Shown here piece after piece: positions 8,644-16,439 of a stretch of 64,000 nt of DNA (its first letter is position 1; the number at the start of each line of letters is the position of its first letter). The position numbers and the translations under genes were made by a program. The notes under the pieces were generated by a model that searched no databases, was not told the origin of the DNA, and worked only from the letters and a program-made list of their open reading frames with translations. This DNA comes from Aquabacter spiritensis (GTDB taxonomy: Bacteria > Pseudomonadota > Alphaproteobacteria > Rhizobiales > Xanthobacteraceae): the NCBI RefSeq assembly GCF_004346185.1, contig NZ_SMAI01000005.1, positions 62,001-126,000 on the forward strand, in the 5' to 3' direction.

Positions 8644-9546
8644 ATGAGATCCAACCTGTGGTCAAGCATGCTCCATAAAGCGCTCCTGGCCGATAGCGGC
8701 CGTGTCCTGGATGTTCGGGTGTCGCAAGATATCGACGTCTATGCCTGGCAGAACGCCATTCGTCGGCGGGCCAAGGCGGTCCATCTCGGCGGAACCACCA
8801 TGCTCGCGCGGTCCCTCGGCCGCTATCTGATGTTTCTCGACGCCGAGGATGTCGGCTTCGCCCCGCACATCCTGATGGACGGTTTCTGGGAAAGCTGGAT
8901 CACCCGCTTCATGGTCTCGCGGATCCAGCCCGGCATGGTGGTGGCGGATATCGGTGCCAATTTCGGCTATTACACGCTTCTCATGGCCGACCTCGCCGGC
9001 CCGGGCGGCAAGGTCCTGGCGTTCGAGCCCAACACAAAGGTGGTCGCCGCCCTCGCAAAGTCGGTGGCGGTGAACGGCTATTCGGCCACGGTGCAGATCG
9101 AGCAGGTTGCGGTCTCCGACCGGAGCGGAGAGACCTGCCTGTTCGTCGTCCCGCCGGGCGAACCCAAGAACGGCTATCTCGTCCCCGCGACCGCACGCAC
9201 CCGCCACCCGGACGCCACCGAAGTTCCGGTCCGCAAGCTCGACGATTATATGGCGGCGCACCCGCGCCTCGACTTCATCAAGATCGATGCGGAAGGCGCC
9301 GAGGAGCGCATCTTCGCCGGCATGACCGCCTTGCTGGAACGCGACAGGCCCGAAATCCTGCTCGAATTCAACGCCCAGCGCAGCGCCGATGCCGCGCTCT
9401 TCCTCGACCTCCTCGCGGGCTATTATGGCCGGGAATTCCAGACCATCGACCATCTCGGCAACCTCAAGCCCGTCACGCGCGAACAATTGCTGACCGAACA
9501 ATACGGGGTGGATTGGATGCTGTTCCTGAACCCGAAGGGCGCCTGA
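8644..9546 (+). CDS. FkbM family SAM-dependent methyltransferase
   Basis: Cytoplasmic O-methyltransferase of the FkbM family, 300 aa, commonly found in polysaccharide and lipopolysaccharide clusters where it methylates sugar hydroxyls. The SAM-binding motif I is VVADIGANFGYYTLLM, followed by the acidic motif VLAFEPN; FIKIDAEGAE is the FkbM motif about 100 residues later. Start chosen at ATG 8644; the frame extends upstream to 8578 but the extra residues are Pro/Gly-rich and unconserved. The acceptor is unknown. Neighbours are the unrecognised 370-aa protein and a GT4 enzyme 56 bp downstream. Confidence 0.88.
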   Translation: MRSNLWSSMLHKALLADSGRVLDVRVSQDIDVYAWQNAIRRRAKAVHLGGTTMLARSLGRYLMFLDAEDVGFAPHILMDGFWESWITRFMVSRIQPGMVVADIGANFGYYTLLMADLAGPGGKVLAFEPNTKVVAALAKSVAVNGYSATVQIEQVAVSDRSGETCLFVVPPGEPKNGYLVPATARTRHPDATEVPVRKLDDYMAAHPRLDFIKIDAEGAEERIFAGMTALLERDRPEILLEFNAQRSADAALFLDLLAGYYGREFQTIDHLGNLKPVTREQLLTEQYGVDWMLFLNPKGA

Positions 9547-9602
9547 GGCGATCGCGCTTTGTCTCGCCGCCGCCCGCCTTTGTCGCCGATCTGAGAGGAT
9601 TC

Positions 9603-10931
9603 ATGGCCGCCCGACGCATCCTGCTCGAAACCGACAACCTGACTTTGCCGACCGGGACCGGCATCGCGACCTATGCCCTCAACCTCGCGACCACGCTGAA
9701 GACCCTGGGATATGTGCCGGACGCGCTGATCGGCGTGCGTCAGTCGCTCTCCTCCAAGGACCCGGTGCTCAACCGGATGAGCTTCTATGATCCCCGCGCC
9801 GGCGAAAAGCCGCCGCTGGCGACCAAGATCAAGACCTATTTCCGCTACCGCTTCGGCGAGCCCTTCGGCGTCGGGGCCGTGCCCTTGATGCGGGCGCCCG
9901 CGGTCATCGATCCCAATGCCAGCCGCTTCGAGCCGTTCGACCGGATCCACACCGTATCCCGCCTCTCCGACCGTGCCCGCGGCCATTTCAAGATTCACGG
10001 CCGCACGCTGCTGGTGAAGCCGGACACGGCGCCGGACGTGTTTCACGCGACCCAGGCGATGCCGGTCCACATTGCCGGCGTGCCGAACCTCTACACGATC
10101 CACGATTTGATCCCGATGCGGCTGCCCTACACGACGCTCGACAACAAGAAATACATGCTCAAGCTGCACCGGCACCTGGCGGCCAAGGCGGACCACATCG
10201 TCACGGTCTCCGAGAATTCCAAACGGGACATCGTCGAATTCCTCGACATTCCCGAGGATCGCGTCACCAACACCTACCAGGCCGTCTCGCTGCCCGACCA
10301 TCTGGTCCAGCGGCCGATCGACGAAGTCGCGGACGATCTCGAAAGCCTCTACGGCCTCGCGCCCCAGGGCTATTATCTGTTCGTCGGCGCGATCGAGCCG
10401 AAGAAGAATGTCGGCCGGCTGGTCGACGCCTTCGCCGCGTCCGGGACGCGCCGCCCGCTGGTGATCGCCGGCAATGCCGCCTGGATGGCGGAGGACGACA
10501 TCCGCAAGATCGACGACGAGCGCTTCCTGCAGCACGTCATGCACGAACGCCGCATCACGCCGACACGGCGGGTCCGCCGCCTGTCCTACGTGCCGTTCGA
10601 ACATCTCATTTCCTTGATCCGCGGTGCGCGCGGGCTGATCTTTCCATCGCTCTACGAGGGCTTCGGCCTTCCCGTTCTGGAGGCGATGCTGCTCGGCACG
10701 CCGGTCATCACCTCGAACGTCTCCTCTTTGCCGGAAGTCGCCGGCGACGCCGCCCTGCTGGTCTCCCCCCACGACACGATGGAATTGTCCAAGGCGATCC
10801 GCCGGCTCGACAAGGACGACGACCTGGCGGCGGACCTCGCGGAACGCGGCCGCAAGCAGGCGGCTTTGTTCGGCCCGGACGCCTATCGCAGGCGCGTTCA
10901 GGCGCTGTATGACCGCGTCCTGCGGGGCTGA
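9603..10931 (+). CDS. Glycosyltransferase family 4 (GT-B fold)
   Basis: Retaining sugar-nucleotide-dependent glycosyltransferase, 442 aa, cytoplasmic or peripheral to the membrane. The C-terminal GT1/GT4 domain has VGAIEPKKNVGRLVDAF, then the EX7E motif in PSLYEGFGLPVLEAM, then TPVITSNVSSLPEVAGDAALL. The N-terminal domain carries TGIATYALNLATTL and FHATQAMPVH. The start at 9603 has a GAGAGG ribosome site; residues encoded further upstream overlap the preceding gene end and are unconserved. Resembles mannosyl- or rhamnosyltransferases of O-antigen or exopolysaccharide clusters; donor and acceptor cannot be deduced. Confidence 0.9.
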   Translation: MAARRILLETDNLTLPTGTGIATYALNLATTLKTLGYVPDALIGVRQSLSSKDPVLNRMSFYDPRAGEKPPLATKIKTYFRYRFGEPFGVGAVPLMRAPAVIDPNASRFEPFDRIHTVSRLSDRARGHFKIHGRTLLVKPDTAPDVFHATQAMPVHIAGVPNLYTIHDLIPMRLPYTTLDNKKYMLKLHRHLAAKADHIVTVSENSKRDIVEFLDIPEDRVTNTYQAVSLPDHLVQRPIDEVADDLESLYGLAPQGYYLFVGAIEPKKNVGRLVDAFAASGTRRPLVIAGNAAWMAEDDIRKIDDERFLQHVMHERRITPTRRVRRLSYVPFEHLISLIRGARGLIFPSLYEGFGLPVLEAMLLGTPVITSNVSSLPEVAGDAALLVSPHDTMELSKAIRRLDKDDDLAADLAERGRKQAALFGPDAYRRRVQALYDRVLRG

Positions 10932-11091
10932 GCGGAGTCGGCTGGGCGCAGCCCGCCACGCTTGAGCCCGATTCGCCGCGCAGGGTCATACCGCCGACAG
11001 CGAAATCGCATTTCAAGGGCGAACCGAATAAAGACAGGTCCACCGACCGCATGAGGCAGTTTTGGCGAGGGCGGCCGATAAGGGAGCGAAC

Positions 11092-11895
11092 ATGCGGTCT
11101 CGGGACGCTTTTCTGATGCTGCGCACAGGCTTCGCACGCCAGCGCAATATCTTCAGGGCCCTCCTGATCCGCGACCTGATGACCCGCTTTCGACGCGAAG
11201 GTCTCGGCTTTGCCTGGCTCGTGCTCGAGCCCGCACTCTTGATTGTCATCGTCATCGGAATCTGGAGCGTGCAGTACGGGAGCACGTCCCACGGGGTGGG
11301 GATCGTGCCCATGGTGCTGACTGGCTACGGCTTTCTCACCGTCTGGCGTCACATTCTCGGTCGATCCAATTTCGCGCTGCGCGGCAGCATCGACCTCAAA
11401 TATCATCGCGAGGTCCAGTATGGCGACATCATTCTGAGCCGGTACCTGCTCGAAATCGGTGGCACATTCCTAGCTTTTTGGACCGTCTATCTCGCCTGCA
11501 TGCTGCTCGGCATGACGGAACCAATTCAGGACCTCTTCACCTTTTGCCTGGCCTGGGTCCTGATGGCGGCATTCAGCATCGGCTTCGGTCTGAACATCGT
11601 TGCCATTACCGAGTTGTGGGAGACGAGCGAGCGTTTCATTCCGCCGCTCATGTATGCCACGCTGCCATTCACCGGCGTCTTCTTTTTGGTGGAATGGCTG
11701 CCCCAGAGGGCGCAGGACGTCGTGGTCTGGTCGCCTTTGGTCAATGCCGTGGAGCTTTTGCGCGCGGGATATTGGGGCCAGTCCTTCGTATCCCATGCCG
11801 ATATCGGCTATCTCACCCGCGCATCGATCATCACCCTCGCTATCGGCTTGGGACTGATGGAAGTGGCCAAGCGGCGGATCAAGTCGCCGAGCTGA
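11092..11895 (+). CDS. ABC-2 type polysaccharide export permease (KpsM/Wzm-like)
   Basis: Integral membrane subunit of an ABC exporter for capsule or O-antigen polysaccharide, 267 aa with about six membrane segments. Typical features are an amphipathic N-terminus (IFRALLIRDLMTRFRREGLGFAWLVLEP), the ABC2_membrane core and a final helix with WSPLVNAVELLRAGYWG. ATG 11092 has an AGGGAGCG ribosome site; a TTG 30 bases upstream is the alternative. No KpsT/Wzt ATPase is adjacent, so its nucleotide-binding partner must be encoded elsewhere. Base composition is visibly less GC-rich than the flanking genes, hinting at separate acquisition. Confidence 0.86.
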   Translation: MRSRDAFLMLRTGFARQRNIFRALLIRDLMTRFRREGLGFAWLVLEPALLIVIVIGIWSVQYGSTSHGVGIVPMVLTGYGFLTVWRHILGRSNFALRGSIDLKYHREVQYGDIILSRYLLEIGGTFLAFWTVYLACMLLGMTEPIQDLFTFCLAWVLMAAFSIGFGLNIVAITELWETSERFIPPLMYATLPFTGVFFLVEWLPQRAQDVVVWSPLVNAVELLRAGYWGQSFVSHADIGYLTRASIITLAIGLGLMEVAKRRIKSPS

Positions 11896-11974
11896 CGCGG
11901 CAAACTGGAAGCGCCGGGCGCCCATCCGGCAAGATGCACCAGCGCCGAAACCATCTCGCAAAGTCGGGCGATCC

Positions 11975-12057
11975 TCGTTAGGAAAGCGCCGGATCCGGCC
12001 CGCACGGTCCGGACCGATCGAACCACCCGGAGCGCCCGAAGGCCGGCGGGAGACGAC
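11975..12057 (+). promoter_or_regulatory. Two 12-bp palindromes upstream of hldD
   Basis: The 162-bp gap between the export permease and hldD contains GCCGGATCCGGC at 11988-11999 and CGGTCCGGACCG at 12005-12016, two perfect 12-bp palindromes five bases apart. They could be a regulator binding region or simply GC-rich coincidence. A good GGGAG ribosome site precedes the hldD ATG at 12058. Confidence 0.25.
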
Positions 12058-13053
12058 ATGACGAACGTTGGACAGCTCTCGGGCGACGATCTCCTCGTCG
12101 TCACCGGAGGCGCGGGCTTCATCGGCAGCAATGTGGCGCGCCATTTTGCGCAGGCCGGCGCGCGGGTCGTGGTGAGCGACCGCTTCGGCACCTCGACGAA
12201 ATGGAAGAACCTCGTCGGTGTCGAGCTGCACGACCTCCTCGCGCCGGATGCGCTCGGGCCGTTCCTGGCGCGCAACGCCGACCGCATCCCGCTGGTCATC
12301 CATATGGGGGCGATTTCCTCCACCACGGAGGCCGACGTCGACCGCATCGTGCGCGACAATGTCCGCGCCACGCTCGATCTCTTCGACTTCTGCCAGGCCA
12401 ACGGAACGCGGCTGATCTATGCCTCGTCGGCCGCCACCTATGGCGGCGGCGAGCAGGGCTTCTCCGACCGGAGCGAGGCCTGGTATCTCAGGCGCCTCGC
12501 CCCGCTCAATGCCTATGGCTGGAGCAAGCAACTGATCGACATGCGGATCTGCAAGCAGATGGCGCAGGCCGCCGGGCCGCAATGCGCCGGGCTGAAATTC
12601 TTCAACGTCTATGGCCCGGGCGAGAACCATAAGGGCGAGATGCGCTCGGTGGTCACCAAGATCACCCCGCTCATCCGCGCCGGCGAGACGGTCGAATTGT
12701 TCAAGTCGTACAAGGAGGCCTATCCCGATGGCGGCCAGAAGCGCGACTTCGTCCATGTCGGCGATTGCGTCCGGGTGATCGACTGGCTGGCGTCCCATCC
12801 CGACGTGTCGGGTCTGTTCAATGTCGGCACGGGCACCGCCCGCAGCTTCGCCGAGCTGGCGGCCGCCACCTTCGCAGCCCTCGGGCAGGCGCCGCGCATC
12901 CGCTATGTCGACATGCCGGAAATCCTGCGCGGGCGGTATCAATATTACACGCAGGCCGATCTCTCGCGCCTGCGGGAGGCGGGGTATGACGGCGCCATGA
13001 CCTCCATCGAAGACGGCATCGCCGCTTATATGCGGGTCTGGCGCCCGGACTGA
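12058..13053 (+). CDS. hldD: ADP-L-glycero-D-manno-heptose-6-epimerase
   Basis: NADP-dependent SDR enzyme that inverts C6 of ADP-D-glycero-D-manno-heptose to provide the heptose of the LPS inner core; cytoplasmic. It has 331 aa. GGAGFIGSN is the dinucleotide-binding motif and YGWSKQ holds the catalytic Tyr and Lys. Family-specific signatures are NVYGPGENHKGEMRSVV and YQYYTQADLSRLREAGY. The other heptose genes are not in the window. It closes the plus-strand glycan block, which suggests the block modifies LPS or O-antigen, and it converges on the minus-strand catabolic locus 18 bp downstream. Confidence 0.95.
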   Translation: MTNVGQLSGDDLLVVTGGAGFIGSNVARHFAQAGARVVVSDRFGTSTKWKNLVGVELHDLLAPDALGPFLARNADRIPLVIHMGAISSTTEADVDRIVRDNVRATLDLFDFCQANGTRLIYASSAATYGGGEQGFSDRSEAWYLRRLAPLNAYGWSKQLIDMRICKQMAQAAGPQCAGLKFFNVYGPGENHKGEMRSVVTKITPLIRAGETVELFKSYKEAYPDGGQKRDFVHVGDCVRVIDWLASHPDVSGLFNVGTGTARSFAELAAATFAALGQAPRIRYVDMPEILRGRYQYYTQADLSRLREAGYDGAMTSIEDGIAAYMRVWRPD

Positions 13054-13071
13054 GGGCGCCGATCCGTCCCG

Positions 13072-14679
13072 TCAGCCGCCGATCGCCGCGATCACGGCTT
13101 CGACGTCGGTCACCACCGCGACGTTCTGCAAGGCGTAATTGACCGACGCTGCGTGCCATTCCGCATTCATGGTGGAGCAGGCATCCTCCGGCACCACCAT
13201 GAAATAGCCCTTGTCCGCGCCGGTGCGAGCGGTGTGCTCGATCGACATGTTGGTCCAGGCCCCGGTGACGATGACGACGTTGCGGCCGAGGGCCTTCAGC
13301 ACGGTCTCGAGCCGGGTTCCCTCCCAGGCGCTCATGCGCTGCTTTTCGACGATGTGGTCGCCCGGCTGGGCCTCCAGACCCGGCACCGGCGCCGCGCCCC
13401 AGCCGCCCCGCACCAGGGCATTGGCATCCGCCAGCCCCTCGAAAAGCGGGGCGTTCATGGTCACGCCCGGCGCGCCCGCCTCGACGACGAACCAGACATG
13501 GATCACCGGAATGCCCCGCGCGCGGGCGGTCGCCGCGAGGCGCGCGGCATGGGCGACGGCGTTCTGCTGCCGGCAATGGGCGGGCGCGCCGGAGGCGGCG
13601 AAGGCGCCGCCCTCCATCACCACGTCGTTCTGCATGTCCTGGACGATCACGGCGCAGCGCGCGGGATCGAGCCGGTAGCCAGGGGCCGCCTTCTTCACCG
13701 GGCCGGCGGGCACGGCGGCCGTCGTGGCGGCCGTCGTGGCGGCCGTCATGGAGGCACCCGGCGCGGGGGGCGCCGTCATGTAGGGCTCGCGCCGCGGGCC
13801 GACCTTGGTCTCGACGGCATAAAGCGAGTGCGTCGCCGTGAGGAAGAGCGTGCGCCAGTCCGCCCCGCCCCAGGCGAGATTGCCGACGAGCTCCGGCACC
13901 CGCACCTTGCCGATCAGCACACCGTCCGCCGCATAGACCCACACCCCGCCCGGCCCGCACACCCAGACATTGCCCGCGGCGTCGCATTTCATGCCGTCCG
14001 GCACGCCGGGCGTGCGGGGGCAGACGATGTCGCCGGCGAAGAGGCGGCCATTGCCGAGCCGGCCATCCGCCTGGACGTCGAACACCCGGATCAGGTGCTG
14101 CACCGTGTCGTTGATGTAGAGCCGGTCCTCGGCAGGCGAAAAACACAGGCCGTTGGGCTGCTCGAACAGATAGCGGTCGACCAGAAGCTCGGGTTCGCCA
14201 CCGCCGGGGGGGATCCGGTAGACGCCCTGGAAGCCGAGCTGGCGGGGCCGTTCGACGCCATAGACCGGCATGCGCCCGTACCAGGGATCGGAGAAATAGA
14301 TCGCCCCGTCCGATTTCACGCAGACGTCGTTCGGGCTGTTCAGCTCCATGCGCTCGAAATGCGACGCGATCGTCTCGCGCCGCCCGTCCGCCCGCTCGCG
14401 CACCAGGCTGGAGGTGGCATGCTCGCAGACGATCAAATCGAGCTGCGCGTCATAGGTCATGCCGTTGCATTTGTTGGACGGGCGCATGACCTCGCGCACG
14501 CCGCCGGCATCCCAGCGCCGCCGCACGTCGCCCGGCATGTCGGAGAACAGCAGATACTGGTCGCGCGGATGCCAGACCGGCCCTTCCGTGAAGGTGAAGC
14601 CGGAGCCGAGCTGGCGCACCGGCGCCCAGAGGTCGATCAGAGCGGCGAAGCTCGGGCGAACCGCGACATGGGTGGTCAT
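13072..14679 (-). CDS. SMP-30/gluconolactonase fused to an isochorismatase-like domain
   Basis: Two-domain protein of 535 aa, last gene of the 22-kb minus-strand locus. Residues 20-290 form an SMP-30/regucalcin/gluconolactonase beta-propeller with the expected metal ligands Glu32 (TEGPVW), Asn117 (NSPND) and Asp228 (GVPDG), a lactone hydrolase fold. A Thr/Ala-rich linker (about 311-325) joins it to a cysteine-hydrolase/isochorismatase fold (about 338-535) with Asp348 (VQDMQND) and Lys446 (VEKQRMSAW). The third catalytic position, Cys in amidases of this family (TNxCVExTAR), reads TNMSIEHTAR, giving Ser479. So the C-terminal domain may have altered chemistry or none. The pairing suggests sequential lactone and amide or ether cleavage of one substrate (inference). 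13 bp separate it from the upstream lactonase-like gene. Confidence 0.85.
   Translation of the reverse strand: MTTHVAVRPSFAALIDLWAPVRQLGSGFTFTEGPVWHPRDQYLLFSDMPGDVRRRWDAGGVREVMRPSNKCNGMTYDAQLDLIVCEHATSSLVRERADGRRETIASHFERMELNSPNDVCVKSDGAIYFSDPWYGRMPVYGVERPRQLGFQGVYRIPPGGGEPELLVDRYLFEQPNGLCFSPAEDRLYINDTVQHLIRVFDVQADGRLGNGRLFAGDIVCPRTPGVPDGMKCDAAGNVWVCGPGGVWVYAADGVLIGKVRVPELVGNLAWGGADWRTLFLTATHSLYAVETKVGPRREPYMTAPPAPGASMTAATTAATTAAVPAGPVKKAAPGYRLDPARCAVIVQDMQNDVVMEGGAFAASGAPAHCRQQNAVAHAARLAATARARGIPVIHVWFVVEAGAPGVTMNAPLFEGLADANALVRGGWGAAPVPGLEAQPGDHIVEKQRMSAWEGTRLETVLKALGRNVVIVTGAWTNMSIEHTARTGADKGYFMVVPEDACSTMNAEWHAASVNYALQNVAVVTDVEAVIAAIGG
13712..13750 (-). repeat. 12-bp tandem repeat encoding the Thr-Ala linker
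   Basis: GTCGTGGCGGCC (plus-strand reading) occurs as two perfect tandem copies starting at 13721, flanked by partial copies. It encodes the repeated Thr-Ala-Ala-Thr tract that links the lactonase and isochorismatase-like domains. Such a repeat can change in copy number by slippage, giving linkers of variable length without shifting the frame. Confidence 0.7.
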
Positions 14680-14692
14680 GGCGCCGCCCCGC

Positions 14693-15541
14693 TCAGGCCG
14701 CGAACCAGCTGCGCGCCGGCAGCGACTGCACGACCGGCCCCGGCACCGTCATGTCCATGCGGCCCACCACCTGGCCGTGCTCGATCTTCGCCGGCTTGTC
14801 GTGGATCGGCAGCAGGAAGCGCGAACTCCCCAGCAGCTTCTTGATCGCCGCCTTCTCCTGGCGCTTGGAGACGCCGTGATTGCCGGTGGTGCGCGGCTCG
14901 TTGGCGTGCAGTTCGTGGAAGGGCGAAACGATCTGGTCGTTGAAATCGTAGATCACGTCGCCGCAGATCGTGGCGCGGCCCTCGATCGTGTCGACATGCA
15001 CGTTCATCGAGCCCTCGGTATGGGCACCGGCGGCCTCCAGATAGCAGCCCGGGAACAGCTCGACCGGACCCGACAGTTCGAGATCCTCCAGCCGCAGCGC
15101 GTCGCGGGTGTGCAGCCGGTCGATCAGATGCTTGATGTCCGGCGCCGGATATTGCGGATGCATCAGGCCCGAGACGGAATATTCCAGCTCGCGGCGATTG
15201 ATGATCACCGTCGTGTTCATCGGGAAATGCTCGTCCTTGCCGGCATGGTCGATGTGCAGATGGGTGTGCAGCACGTGGCGCACGTCGCCCGGCCGCACGC
15301 CGAACTTTGCGAGCTGGTTTTCGATCATGTTCTCGTGGAACTGGAGCCCGCGCATGCCGAGGCTCTCCATGATCTGGTTGTTGCGGTAGCCGGTATCGAC
15401 GACGATCGGCCAGGGTCCGCCGAGCACGAGAAAGCCGTAGACCGGCACGCGGCGGGTGCGGCCACAATCGCGTCCGAGCACCAGGAAGCTCGATTCCAGC
15501 TCGATGTCGCCATAGTCCAGAATCTTGATTTCGAGCGCCAT
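14693..15541 (-). CDS. Metallo-beta-lactamase-fold hydrolase (N-acyl homoserine lactonase-like)
   Basis: MBL-fold hydrolase of 282 aa. The zinc motif HTHLHIDHAG contains HxHxDH at residues 94-99; further ligands are expected in GAHTEGSM (His near 173), CGDVIYDF (Asp) and LLPIHDKPA (His). The AHL-lactonase/AiiA-like subgroup cleaves lactones, but many members act on other cyclic esters. No signal peptide, so cytoplasmic. In this operon, with an SMP-30 lactonase and an amidohydrolase, a role in lactone hydrolysis during catabolism is more likely than quorum quenching. 16 bp downstream of the amidohydrolase gene, same strand. Confidence 0.85.
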   Translation of the reverse strand: MALEIKILDYGDIELESSFLVLGRDCGRTRRVPVYGFLVLGGPWPIVVDTGYRNNQIMESLGMRGLQFHENMIENQLAKFGVRPGDVRHVLHTHLHIDHAGKDEHFPMNTTVIINRRELEYSVSGLMHPQYPAPDIKHLIDRLHTRDALRLEDLELSGPVELFPGCYLEAAGAHTEGSMNVHVDTIEGRATICGDVIYDFNDQIVSPFHELHANEPRTTGNHGVSKRQEKAAIKKLLGSSRFLLPIHDKPAKIEHGQVVGRMDMTVPGPVVQSLPARSWFAA

Positions 15542-15557
15542 GGGCGCCTCCCTTGGG

Positions 15558-16439
15558 TTATGCGTCGAGGCGGTAGACCCGTCGCGCGGTTTGCTGGAAC
15601 ACGGCGTCGCGGAGCCCTTCGGGCACCGCCGCGCGATGCGCGTCGATCAGATCGGCATAGGAGGTCCACAGCTTCTCGATCGGGAAATTGGAGCCGAACA
15701 GGCAGCGCTCGGCGCCGAACAGCGCCAAGGTCTCGCCGACCACCCGGGCGATATGGGCGGGATCGTTGCGGCGCAGGAAGGTGCCGAGCGCGGAGAGCTT
15801 GCTCATCACGTTGGGCTGCGCCGCGAGCCGCGCCATGCCGGCCCGCCACGCCGCGATCCCGTCCGGGGAGAGATCCTCCAGCATGCCGGCATGCTGGAGC
15901 ACGAAGGTCACGTCCGGGCACGCCGCGGCGAGGCGTGCGGCGTGCGCCATCTGGCCGGCGAACACCTGGAGGTCGAAGCTGAAGCCATAAGCGGCAAGCC
16001 GCCCGACATTGGCGATCACCTGCGGGTCGCAGACGAGATCGGCCGCGGCGGCGAAGCGGTAGAGTGGGTTTTCGTGCCAGTGCAGCTGCATCCGCACGCC
16101 GCGCACGCGGGGATTTTGGGCGAGCCGGTCGAGCTGCGGGCGCACGTCGCCGACGGTCATGTCGGCATAGGCGACGATCGCGATCGGAAAGCCGCTCGTC
16201 TCCGAGGCCTGCGAAACATAGTCCACCTCGTCCATAAACCGGTCGGGCGCCCAATTGGCCTGGACATAAACCGCCTGGGTCGCGCCCGCCGGCCGGCAGT
16301 CCGCGAGATATTCCGCGACGGGATAGTCCCGCCGGATCGGCTCGTAGGGGCCGAAGATGCGCGGCTGCATCGGCCCGAGGAGCCAGGGCAGATCTGCCTG
16401 CCGCCAGATGTGGAAATGGGAATCGACGAAGCCGGTCAT
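15558..16439 (-). CDS. Amidohydrolase family 2 (TIM-barrel lactonase-like)
   Basis: Metal-dependent hydrolase of 293 aa in the group that contains L-fucono-1,5-lactonase, rhamnono-lactonase and 2-pyrone-4,6-dicarboxylate lactonase. DSHFHIW near the N-terminus gives the HxH pair (His8, His10); VRMQLHWHENPLY and FVLQHAGMLED provide barrel-strand His residues. The strand-8 position, usually Asp in GSDxP, is Asn251 (FGSNFPIEKL), a variation that also occurs in some annotated relatives but raises doubt about the mechanism. Its start overlaps the stop of the upstream VWA gene by 4 bp (ATGA), so it belongs to the molybdenum-hydroxylase operon. Confidence 0.84.
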   Translation of the reverse strand: MTGFVDSHFHIWRQADLPWLLGPMQPRIFGPYEPIRRDYPVAEYLADCRPAGATQAVYVQANWAPDRFMDEVDYVSQASETSGFPIAIVAYADMTVGDVRPQLDRLAQNPRVRGVRMQLHWHENPLYRFAAAADLVCDPQVIANVGRLAAYGFSFDLQVFAGQMAHAARLAAACPDVTFVLQHAGMLEDLSPDGIAAWRAGMARLAAQPNVMSKLSALGTFLRRNDPAHIARVVGETLALFGAERCLFGSNFPIEKLWTSYADLIDAHRAAVPEGLRDAVFQQTARRVYRLDA

